Of a stretch of 11,366 nucleotides of DNA, positions 1-8,617 are shown one piece after another; the first letter of the stretch is position 1, and every line of letters starts with the position of its first letter. The stretch comes from Podila epigama. Taxonomy: Eukaryota > Mortierellomycota > Mortierellomycetes > Mortierellales > Mortierellaceae. The stretch spans positions 969 to 12,334 of the forward strand of contig JAAAVE010000895.1 in the NCBI GenBank assembly GCA_015679605.1. Reading direction: 5' to 3'. The position numbers were made by a program, and so were the translations under genes. The notes below the pieces were generated by a model that was given only the letters and a program-made list of their open reading frames with translations, searched no databases and was not told where the DNA came from.

Positions 1-13
1 TGGACAATCATAG

Positions 14-561
14 GCTTCAAATATCAGAGCATGGTCCTTGCACGCATGTTTGGTTTGGTAGAGACTGGCGCCATCACTGCACCCCTCTTTACCCCTGCAC
101 AGGTCACCGACCCTAACATGACCAACGCCCAGTTCTTGCGCGAATACACCATGAACTTGCTCCAGAACGCGTTCCCCCACTTGCAACCGTAAGCAAACAC
201 GCCTTATCGATGACCTCATGTTGTTGTGATTTACTCGTATTCGTTGCTATACTATTGTATATTTATTATTTTCAATATTGACATTGCATATGCTCGTTTG
301 CTCTATAGATCACAAATCCGCACATTCACACTGGCCTTGTTCGAGACCAACCGGGACACCAACAAGTTCAAGCTTCATCTTCGTGATTTCTTGATCCAAT
401 TGACTGAGTTTGGTGCAACTGACGATGAACAGAATGAGCTCTTCTTGGACGAAAGAGAGGCGGAGCTTGAGGTGAAGCGCAAGCAAGAAAGAGATGCCGC
501 TCTCAGAATCCCAGGTCTTATCAAGCCATCAGACCTGCCTACCATGGATGAGGACGATTAA
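14..561 (+). CDS. crm1: Exportin-1 (CRM1/XPO1), C-terminal part, 5' truncated by the window
   Basis: Exportin-1 is the RanGTP-dependent karyopherin that carries leucine-rich NES cargo out of the nucleus. About 143 C-terminal residues are visible in two exons, 14-188 and 309-561. The 120-bp intron (189-308) has donor GTAAGC and acceptor TATAG and splits a Pro codon. Bases 1-13 read as intron end (acceptor TAG at 11-13), because the family expects GF-x-x-Q right after a 'HKS'-like stretch and the in-frame codons before the AG do not fit. Recognisable blocks are VLARMFGLVE, LLQNAFPHLQP, LRDFLIQLTEFG and a charged helix, followed by PGLIKPSDLP and an acidic end DEDD. These match the last HEAT repeats and acidic tail of yeast and human CRM1. 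The leptomycin-sensitive cysteine region lies upstream of the window. The family assignment is firm; only the join at base 14 is inferred. Confidence 0.95.
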
Positions 562-884
562 TGGACGCGTCGTTTTTTTTTTTCTTTTTCCTTTTTTATA
601 TTTTTTGAGTTGATGTTGTTGTTGGCCTAAGAAACATGAGGGGAATACAGAGATCTCATCGAGATAGTCGGTTCGTCAAAGCAAAAAAAAAGAAAGAAAA
701 GTAAAAGAAAAAGAAAAAGAAAAAAGAAAGCAAGAAAAAATATAATTCATTTTTTTTTAAAAAAAAAATAAAAAAAATAAATATAAACATTTCCTTCAAC
801 TGGCATGATGCCCACTCAAAGCGTGTGCGCAAATTCATTTGAAAAATAGCAATTAAAAAAAACGTGTATTATGTTGTTTCCATT
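562..884. other. A/T-rich gap between two convergent gene ends
   Basis: This 323-bp gap separates the stop codons of exportin-1 (+) and the USP gene (-). It holds a T-rich tract at about 571-606, likely part of the exportin 3' end, an A/G-rich tract at about 683-740, and a T9A10 palindrome at 750-768 followed by more A-runs. No canonical AATAAA lies close behind the exportin stop. An open frame on the minus strand here is almost only Phe and Lys codons from the homopolymers and is not a gene. The tract probably serves both genes as 3' UTR and transcription-end sequence (inference). Confidence 0.6.
750..768. repeat. T9A10 palindrome
   Basis: Nine T (750-758) are followed directly by ten A (759-768), a perfect self-complementary block in the middle of the convergent 3' region. 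It could form a hairpin in either transcript, or simply be homopolymer drift. Confidence 0.7.
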
Positions 885-3428
885 TTACAATGTTGCAACT
901 CGAACTGTCCATCCATCTTGCTCATATTCGTCCTGTTCTTTAGATGGTTTGGTATGTTGCACTGGGCGGTGGTCTACCGCTCCTTGTGACTTTGGAACAC
1001 CATAGGTCACTGTCCAGCCACCGACCACAACAGATGATATTGACGTTGAAGTTTTGGTGGGTGTAGGTTTTTTGACGGCCAAAGGTTTTGCATCAAGGTC
1101 TGCCAATGGGCTGAGATTCTTGTTTGCCACAACTCCGTTTGAAATGGGGGCTCTGAAAATGGAAGTTGGATTATTGGATGTCTTTGTCAAGGTTGCATTA
1201 TTCTCCTTTGTGGCTGTTGTTGTTGAAGAGACGCTCAAAGTGGCAAGTTCATAGTCGTTCAGAGGCAATGACTTTTCAGTTCTCTCCTGTTCTAGTTTCT
1301 GTGCACGCTTCTTTTCTTGCTTCATCTTGATCCGTTCCTCCTTGGTCAATTCATTCGACAACCGTGAAGCGGAGCCATTCACCATCGTCTCGGCGGTCTT
1401 CGATCGCTTCTCTTTTAAAATATCGTTTGAAGACTGAGCTCTTGCTGTCTCATCCATATCGTCTGCGTCGGGCCTTGAGCGCTTCATTTGGACAGACGCA
1501 GACTTTTCCTTTTCACTCTTGACTCCGTTCGTCGGCTGCCTCGTTGTTGTGCCCTTCTTTTCCTGTGCATAAAATAACATATAAGCAGACTGGCTAAGCA
1601 CGGTCTGAAGACTCACAGGACTTACCTATATGCCCAAGAAAAAACAATAGGTTCATGGAAAATGAAAAAAATAGATGTTAGTGAATGAGCGATATATTTC
1701 ATCCATATTAATCAACGTGTAATACCTTGCAGAAAAGAAAAAAGAACTTACATGAGAGTCATTCATCGAGTACCAACTACCATTGGAACTCTTTACAAAG
1801 CAATAGTAATGCCCACTGTGACAGGATCCTCCAGCGTGGACCAAGACAGCATAAAGACCATAATTCAATTCTGGATGTTTCTTGTTGGTACTCATCACCG
1901 AGTTCAGCTCCAATCTCGTATCAAACTTGACATGACGGTTAATCTTTTGACCAGTATATGTAAACCGTTTTAAATGAACGGATAAAATCTTGGGTGCGTC
2001 GTAGATGGTCATTTGTTTTCTTGCGTTCACCAAGACCTTGCACCTGAGATGAGTGAATTTTTTTTTTTTTTTTTTTTTTTGCAAATGAAAATGAAAATGG
2101 TCAGACTCCTACACTCTGTTACGATAACTATCTCACAAAATGAATCTAGAGATAATAATAAAATGATTCACTTACTTGTCGCATTTGTACTGGTTGCTCT
2201 TGGTCAGGATCTCGGGCTTGATATAATCGTGGAACGCACTTTGGACACTGTCAACGCCTTTGATGTCCAGACTGACGTCCAAATAGGTCTCGTATGTGTT
2301 GGACTCATAACCACACTTCATGCACTTGACTTGACTCTGAAAGTAGCCACCGAAAATCTGATGAATAAGTGTCGTCTCCTTGATACGATTGTCCAGTTTG
2401 CTGTCAAGGATTCATGGATCAATTGAGCGCCAATAATATAAGAAGAAAAGTATTAGAAATCACTTCTAGGCCCCCTTTTTTGATTGCAACACATTGTAGC
2501 ACGAACTTGTACAGAAATTGGAGAGTAGAGATGGGTACCTATCATAACCTTCGAGACAGCTCTTTTGGAGTGCATCAATGAGATATCTTGCAAACTCATG
2601 AGAATCCTCCTGACGACCGATCCGGAACTGCTTTCCAATGTCTAGAGAATGGAGGTTCAATTCAGTTGATGCGATGCCAAAAGGGTATATGCATAAAACA
2701 GATACATTTTTTCTTTCTTTTATGGCCCCAAACTCACGTCAAGAGCCAACACATGTTTTTTTTGCATGAAATACGTACTGCGAAGACGGCCAACAATCAC
2801 TTTGGGATAGATGGATTCCTTGGGTCCATGAGAAAAGGAGCGCATAACATGCTTTTCCAAGATACACATCATACAGAACCCAGTAGCCTTGCCTTTAACA
2901 ACAAGAACAAACAAGCAAACAAAAGAGGATTTTGCCGTTTGTTAGACAAAAAGAAGTTGGATATAAACTGTCTTATATCCAACGTGCTTCAATAAAAACA
3001 AGAAGAAATTCCTTACAGGAATCGCCATGTTGACTGGACAGGAGGTACAAGGCCAGTGGAGGAGTGTAGGTCAAGCACTGGAGCACCGAGTTGAGGAAAC
3101 AGGTGTTGCCCATGTTGCCTAGACCAGGACCAACAGGGCGTGCCTGGGGCCAAGTCATCTGGACCTTGTCCTTATAGAGTATCCTGCTTGGGAGACGGAA
3201 TCCATTGGCGTCCTCCTTGTCCTTGGATGTAGAAGGAGTGGGTGTGGATGCAGTGGCAGGCTGCGATGGAAAAGGAGAGCTGGCTTGAGAGGGTTGAGCA
3301 TGCTGGTGTTTGGGATGTTGATGCTTCTTCTTTTCTGGGCGAAAGTGAGATCTATCCATGTTTCCAAAATGCATCTGTTTTTTATGGCCATGGTGCTGCT
3401 GGCCGCCCTGGACTTTGAATGCGACCAT
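885..3428 (-). CDS. Ubiquitin-specific protease, USP36/USP42 (Ubp10-like) type, complete, six exons
   Basis: This is a cysteine protease that removes ubiquitin from proteins. Exons on the minus strand are 3428-3017, 2892-2779, 2641-2539, 2400-2176, 2043-1752 and 1625-885. Introns are 124, 137, 138, 132 and 126 bp, and the phases agree throughout, giving 628 aa. The His/Gln/Ser-rich N-terminus (1-75) is followed by the USP domain (about 96-405). The Cys box GLGNMGNTCFLN carries C110, the QEDSHEF box follows, and the zinc ribbon is C236/C239 and C283/C286. The His box GHYYCFVK has H363, N379/D380 sit in WYSMNDS, and the domain ends SAYMLFY. Block order and spacing match animal USP36, whose yeast relative Ubp10 acts on histone H2B and in the nucleolus. 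The tail (410-628) is Lys-rich and low in complexity, with likely nuclear signals (KRSRPD, KEKRSK) and two GWTV motifs. The start at 3428 has A at -3; an upstream in-frame Met would add a homopolymer-encoded Phe run. Family sure, exact orthology less so. Confidence 0.93.
2058..2080. repeat. T23 homopolymer (A23 on the coding strand) inside intron 4 of the USP gene
   Basis: Twenty-three consecutive T on the plus strand lie within intron 4 (2175-2044). On the transcribed sense strand this is A23, ending 12 nt before the AG acceptor at 2045-2044, where a pyrimidine tract would usually be. It is also prone to length error in sequencing and replication. Confidence 0.9.
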
Positions 3429-3637
3429 TATTTTATTCCTCGCTTGATGGAGTAGTGAACAAAGGCGAAGGGATGAGGAATGAGTGGATGAGACTGGCTT
3501 CGTAAAAAAAAAAAAAAACCGTTGTGGAGCCAAAAAGTCCACAAAATAAAAAAAATAAAACAGTGACTGCTTGCTCCTTTTTGCAGAGAGTACAAAAATT
3601 ACAACCAGCGCAAAAACACTACGTCTTCGCGTTCTGC
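3429..3637 (-). promoter_or_regulatory. Short tandem intergenic region, promoter/5' UTR of the USP gene and 3' end of the BRCA1-like gene
   Basis: Only 208 bp separate the BRCA1-like stop (3638) from the USP start (3428), both on the minus strand. The spacer must hold the upstream gene's 3' end and the downstream gene's promoter. It contains an A14-type run around 3505-3518 and A-rich stretches around 3541-3560, but no clear TATA element that I can defend. Co-transcription is not expected in fungi, although read-through is possible. Confidence 0.5.
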
Positions 3638-5861
3638 TCAGTTGACAGTTGAAACGTCAACAAGGATGCTGGTATCAAATTGGTAGGTGGCGTCCAAGAG
3701 AGTCTGTGCATGCACAACCTCCATCCTTGCACCAACACTAGCTGCCTGGACGCGCAACTCTTCCTCTTCCGATCGAAGCTTCCGTTGGTGCATCATCCCC
3801 TGTGCGAGGGCATCGTGCACAAGCAAGTGTCGTCGGAGATGTTGGCTGTTGCCACTCCCGCCGTCTGTTCGTCCTGCTCGACCACTGCGTGCCTCTAATC
3901 GAAAGATCTTGGCGACAACCAGGCCACCCCCTGCCCTGATCAGCTTCTCAAGACCTTCCTTTGCCATGCACTGAAAAGGTCCAAAGAGTTGAAACTCAAA
4001 TCCATGAAACAGCGGTGGTTCCTAGAATGATTTTAAAAATGGAGGTATGTATGTATACAGTCATGATGAGAAATCCTCTCTTCTACTACTTGACAACGGA
4101 AAAAGAACAAAGTAGCAAAAGATAAACCTACTCCTCGAAGCATTCGGGCCCTGGCACGCTTTGGACCGCTGTTGCCAAACTCATTATTAGGGATCTGGTA
4201 GTCATCTTCCTTTAACCAAAAGCCGGCCGTTAAAGAATCGGTCACCCCTAAGTACATGCACACATGCCAAGAATACATGAGAATCAGACCGAAGCGACAC
4301 TGTAGAAAAACATGTTCAACAAGAGCCAGAGGACCATTCACGAAGTAGTCACCTACATTCGAGTCGAAGTACCCAGGCGGCACATACAATGGCCATAAGG
4401 TGCTTCATCGTCCTTCCAGACCCACGGGCTCTGTCATCAAGAGCGGCTAAGGCATGTCAAAACGAAAGTATGAGATGACTGAAACAGTTTCGTGAACACT
4501 TTTGTTCAATGCAGCAGACATTGTGCTTACATATATCCATGACAACATGCGTCGGCCTAGTGGATAGCTCGTCAGTGATTACTGACTTCAGGGCCTTGGC
4601 AGCCTTTTCAACTTGATCCTAATGATTGACAATGCTGTGTGAGGAACTTTTGACCATCTACTACACTTTACACAAACTATAACAAGTCCCCCCCTTACCT
4701 TCTTGGCCTTGCTCATAAAAGTTGGGCAGATGATAATGGACCTCTCTAGCGATGGTTGGTAGTGTGACATCTGAGAAAGGTTTGCTTCTTCCAAGACTAG
4801 AGTCGGGGCTGTATGACTCTCGTCTTCCTGCTTAATGTAATGTGGAGTATCGATATCCATCGACATGCAGAGCAGCATCTTTTCTGCAAGAACCTCTGCC
4901 TGTGATAAACTCATCGTATCCAAATCAGTATCCAAAAAGTCTGTGACATCCTCCTCCTCCTCAATGACGTGGTATAGACTTTTGTCTTTGCCTCTGTTTA
5001 CGTGAATGTTGCGCTCAGAGTTCAGTTGTGACTGAGGACTCTGTGTTGGTTCCTCATCATCGAATCGATAGTCGGGCTCGGGCTCGGGCTCGTTACTGGC
5101 GTCCATGCCATGCAACCCTTGAATCGGGACTGTTGCAGACGGCATTGCGCCGGTAGCGGTCACTGCAGGTGTCGTGGATTGTTCGCCATCCTCCTTTTCA
5201 GGATAAGGATATAGTTGCGTCAAGTTTGGTTGTGGATTTGATTCGTAATGCCGTGGCATCTGCGATAGAGCTGGTGGGAGAAGGCAGAGATGGTGTGAGA
5301 TTAGGCTATTCCTGTAGAAGCTTGTACCCACCCAAGGATGTCAAAGCTGGTATGCGTTTGTTCACCTACCAGTTCCTGTTTCAAGCTCATAAGATTCTTT
5401 AAGAGTAATGAAGGCCTCAATAAGCTGATCCATGTGGTCTAACGGGCAAAGTGACCTCCGGTCATACTTTTTTTGACAGAGTGGACATCCCTTCCTGCGC
5501 TGTAAATTTTGGAGGATGCACTCGCGGCAAAATTTGTGGGTACAGGTAATGGAAACTGGGTTCGTCATTGGCATTAAACTATGATGTACGATATCGATGC
5601 AGTGTGAGGTCGATGTTGGCAGGTTGGTGAGCTGCCTTTTTTTATATTTTTATATATTTATAAGGATATCACGGTCAACATCCTTCAAAGGCGATAAAAA
5701 GGGGGGAAAGGGTGTTACTATTACCAAATAGCGCACTTTAGCTCATCCTCCATCCGTCGAAGGATGCCAGCGATAGACGAGGGCAGAATCTCTGCATGAG
5801 AGTCCTGAGATAGGCTGGCGGAATCATGGTCGGGCTCATGTGTCCGTGTCAGGGTGGCCAT
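3638..5861 (-). CDS. BRCA1: BRCA1/BARD1-family RING plus tandem-BRCT protein, complete, seven exons
   Basis: This is a probable ubiquitin ligase of homologous-recombination repair. Exons are 5861-5725, 5578-5370, 5270-4699, 4618-4531, 4446-4357, 4247-4132 and 4021-3638. Introns are 146, 99, 80, 84, 109 and 110 bp, and all phases agree, giving 531 aa. The RING is C43, C46, C58, H60, C63, C66, C77, C80 (C3HC4), flanked by helices as in BRCA1; the segment after it, RRSL...QLIEAF...YELETG, follows BRCA1 closely. The acidic middle (117-291) carries SQ/TQ sites. BRCT1 (about 292-385) has PTHVVMD, the RTMK motif (R347, T348, K350) and W360 in AAWVLRLEWV. The linker contains YQIP and GPKRARAR, seen in BARD1 and BRCA1. 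BRCT2 (about 408-527) starts LFHGFEFQLFGPF and has an AGGG turn. The RING looks like BRCA1, while the BRCT linker and AGGG look as much like BARD1, so a single symbol is tentative. Start has A at -3. It is far shorter than human BRCA1 and closer to a minimal form. Confidence 0.87.
5073..5092. repeat. Short GGGCTC repeat coding for an acidic Glu-Pro run
   Basis: About three copies of a 6-bp unit lie inside exon 3 of the BRCA1-like gene. On the minus strand they encode EPEPEP at residues 176-181, in the disordered acidic middle of the protein. In-frame length variation would be tolerated there. Confidence 0.7.
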
Positions 5862-6063
5862 TTCTCACCGTGACAAGGATGAATGCATATGAATTGACAA
5901 TCGAAGTGAGACGAAAGAATCGAATGTGAAGCAAATGTCAAAGCGAGTTGAACACGAATGGGCAAAAAAGTCTTTTTATATACGCCACCATTTTTTTTTT
6001 TTTTTTTTGACGTTTTTGACGTTTTTCTTGATCACCATCACTCATTCATTCAAAATCCCTAAC
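5862..6063. promoter_or_regulatory. Bidirectional promoter region between the BRCA1-like gene and the helical-protein gene
   Basis: The two start codons face away from each other and are 202 bp apart. A palindromic TATATA lies at 5977-5982, 82 bp before the + start and 116 bp before the - start. A T18 run is at 5991-6008, and a direct 9-bp repeat GACGTTTTT is at 6009-6017 and 6018-6026. On the minus strand a 7-codon upstream ORF (5888-5865) ends 3 nt before the BRCA1-like ATG. Shared or opposed regulation is an inference from geometry. Confidence 0.6.
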
Positions 6064-8490
6064 ATGGCAGAAAATCTGTTAGCATCATTACTAATCTTTT
6101 ACAAAGAAACGGGCGCAACACCGACGTCGCTGCTAACGCTACCCGTCCTGTTGCAGGATATTCAGACTCATATCGCCTCTAGTAAAGACCTTGCTAGAGC
6201 CAATATCTCATCCCAAGGCACGCCCCTTGAACTCGAGTCTTTTCGTCTCGCTGCGGACAGAGCAATACTTGATTTTAACTCTGGTGCGTCCCTAGTCGAT
6301 CGAATTTTTCACTGCCTGATGAACCTCACAAGACATGCTATACCTTATACCCAAGCTATTGAGGTATTACTTTTTGCCAAAACCAAATCATCATGATGAT
6401 ATAAGGAGCAATCAAAAAATAGTAAGCAGCATGTTTGCCATCAAACTCACAATAGCTTCTCACGGCTTGTAGATCAATGCCAGAGCAGTGTTCAATGTCA
6501 TGATGGCTTGCCTAATCGAAGGTATGCCCAACATGGACGATATTGAACGACTGCTCCTACTTTGTATACACCTCAAGGACACTTCTGAACGTTGTAGGTA
6601 TTCAATATATACATGCCAAAGTCAAGATGCGTGCTTCATGCTGCAATTGTCACATAATCATATTTGTTAACCTCTGGAGAATATATATTGTGTTCCTCCT
6701 GCATTGATAGACCCACTTCGAGTACTCGCCATCGACGTTTGTCTGGGCATGTTGGATCAAACGCAGCTTTCAGTTTTTGCACGTAAACGCGTTATGGAGT
6801 TTATTCTGGGTCCTGCCGAATTTATCATGCATCACCTGGAATGGCGCATCTCGCTTCTGGATAGTGTGAATCGATTGGTAAGGCAATTTTTTTTTTGTGT
6901 TCGACCTCCCAAGGATACTGCTACTGTCTACGATGTGTGCTGGAGCCATGTATCAAGCTTTGTTGAAAAGGTTTTCAATGTTGATTTGTAGATTATCACA
7001 GACTCGTATGCTGATGTTGAATTCAGGGCATTGACGCGACGCATGATGAATAAACTTGGACTTCAAAGGCAGACGACACAGATCGAAAAGGACAAAGTGA
7101 GGTATGATTACATGGACTTGTCGATAGTCGGCATGGATTCCACCTTTTTATTTTCGCATGCTCACACTCACACCTTCACTTTACAGACTCTATACATATC
7201 TTGAACTGGTGGTGGTCGACCCTGTAAACTACGCCTCTCTGGACTCGGTATCCAAGCAAATGTCGGCTGCACAATGGACAGCTATCTTGCAACAAGATCT
7301 TGTCTTTTATTTCTATCAAAGGGATTTCCGACCTCAAATGCAGCTACTCTTGGAATCGCTGAGCATCCTGGGTGTTTCACCGACACTCTATGCGCCAGAT
7401 CTGGTGCACAATGCCATCTACGACAACCCAGTAGAAAATGAAGATGGCACCGCTGCTCAACTATCAGACCTGTGCGGGTTGTTGATAGAATGCTTCTTGG
7501 GATGCAAATCAGAATCCGATCTAGTCGTTGACGAACATGGACTGCGGGATGCGGTTGATATGGCCTTGAACATTGCATTTGATGGTAAAGGTTCAGTTCA
7601 AGATCTTTTGGAGGCATCTGAGCGCCGCATTTTGGGCTCTATTCGATTGGATGACACCAAAGTTGTTGGTGGTGTGTTGAGGATGGTTCAGACTCTGGCG
7701 CGGTTTGTCATCGTTTCGCCGTTGCGGTTTCTACCCAGGATACTGTGGATGGTTGTCGTGCTCCAGCGCGTCACAAGCACACTTGCACAATCCAGTGAAC
7801 TCTCTCGGGAAAATCTTGGCATGGTATCGTTTTTTTTTTTTTCCCGCAATAGCGCGACTTTTTGCAAAGTAACTTCCATATGGAAAGAACGATTAACATA
7901 CTGACTTTCTTTTTTTCTTCTTCTTCTCCATCTTCTTCTTCTTGCAGCTTGCCGATGTCTCGACATTAAGTCTGGATATCTGGCTCTCTTGTATTGTCCA
8001 TAGGCTTGAACCTCGGTCTGGTGACTCGGAGACGTGTGAAAATGATTTGAAGATGAGTCTTGCACTCTTTGTTCTACTCTTCCCTGTATCCATTTCTCAG
8101 ACCTGGGCACTCGGCTCTAATTCTAAGGGGGGATGTACTAGCGCAGCACAAGGGTGCTGCGTATTCCTGGAGCGGTTCATAAACCACTTGCTTCCTTTGT
8201 TACAAAAGATGACTGTAGCGCGTCCATCTTTGCCCCTGTTGGCAATGGCCTGTCTATCATGCGAGAGTATTGCGTTGCAGCTACCGGCTGATATTCTTGC
8301 CGAGGATTGTACAAGATTCAGACGGGCATTGCGTTCAATAGCAGATCAACAGCGTGAAATCGGCCTGGTGTTGTATTCGTCTCTTTTGAAAGTCTTTTAC
8401 GGGACGCAGGATACGATACATTCGTTTCCAACACTCGAACTACGAGTGGATAACATATACCACGAGGTACACAATGCTTCTCTGATTTGA
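6064..8490 (+). CDS. Unassigned, probably all-helical 625-aa protein, six exons
   Basis: I do not recognise this protein. Exons are 6064-6363, 6473-6593, 6711-6877, 6992-7101, 7187-7823 and 7948-8490. Introns are 109, 117, 114, 85 and 124 bp, with donors GTATTA, GTAGGT, GTAAGG, GTATGA and GTATCG. Every join keeps frame, and the intron sequence has stops in the relevant frames. The protein is Leu-rich throughout with repeated helix-like stretches, for example DIERLLLLCIHLKD, LLLESLSILGVS, LEASERRILGSIRL and FLERFINHLLPLLQKM. It has no signal peptide, no zinc motif, no nucleotide-binding loop and no clear membrane segment. This resembles an alpha-solenoid scaffold (inference). Start 6064 has A at -3 and G at +4; an in-frame ATG at 5935 would add a Phe-rich run encoded by the T18 tract and lies before the TATATA. 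It is head-to-head with the BRCA1-like gene. The last exon could be shortened if the weak donor at 8467 is used. Confidence 0.8.
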
Positions 8491-8617
8491 ATGACTTTAT
8501 AAATGAAAATGAAAATGAAAATGAAAATGAAAATATGTAAAAAAAATAAAATAAAATAAAAACAATGTACAAACAACTCACAGTATCGTGAGAATAGAGG
8601 GAGTAAAGTAGTCTACT
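8491..8617. terminator. Compact convergent 3' region with GAAAAT repeats and overlapping AATAAA signals
   Basis: Only 127 bp separate the stop of the helical-protein gene (+) and the kelch gene (-). It holds about five copies of the hexamer GAAAAT at roughly 8505-8535 and three overlapping AATAAA motifs (8545-8550, 8550-8555, 8555-8560) that would suit the + strand transcript. The two 3' UTRs must overlap or nearly touch. Confidence 0.6.

Noticed and set aside
656-838. Minus-strand open frame of 60 codons
   Set aside because: It is almost entirely Phe and Leu from A-runs and has no motif or partner exon.
3429-3542. In-frame N-terminal extension of the USP gene starting at 3542
   Set aside because: It would add 38 residues including a Phe run encoded by an A/T homopolymer, and the ATG at 3428 has a good context.
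4351-4389. Alternative donor GTGACT four bases after the chosen GTAGGT in BRCA1-like exon 5
   Set aside because: It does not fit the phase of the acceptor at 4249-4248 and loses the conserved Trp created by the GTAGGT join.
5935-6063. In-frame extension of the helical protein from an ATG at 5935
   Set aside because: It reads through TATATA and the T18 tract, giving a Phe-rich stretch whose frame depends on homopolymer length; this is promoter-like sequence.
7688-8110. Minus-strand open frames crossing 7688-8110
   Set aside because: They are antisense to helical-protein exons 5 and 6 and rich in Arg and Lys from the TTC-rich intron; no support.
8499-8537. GAAAAT direct repeats as a CRISPR-like array
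   Set aside because: The units are 6 bp and contiguous with no spacers; it is a simple microsatellite in a eukaryotic 3' region.
8467-8617. A possible extra intron near the end of the helical protein (donor GTACAC at 8466-8471, acceptor CACAG near 8582)
   Set aside because: The donor is weak, the intron would contain the AATAAA signals, and the downstream frame would run into kelch antisense sequence.
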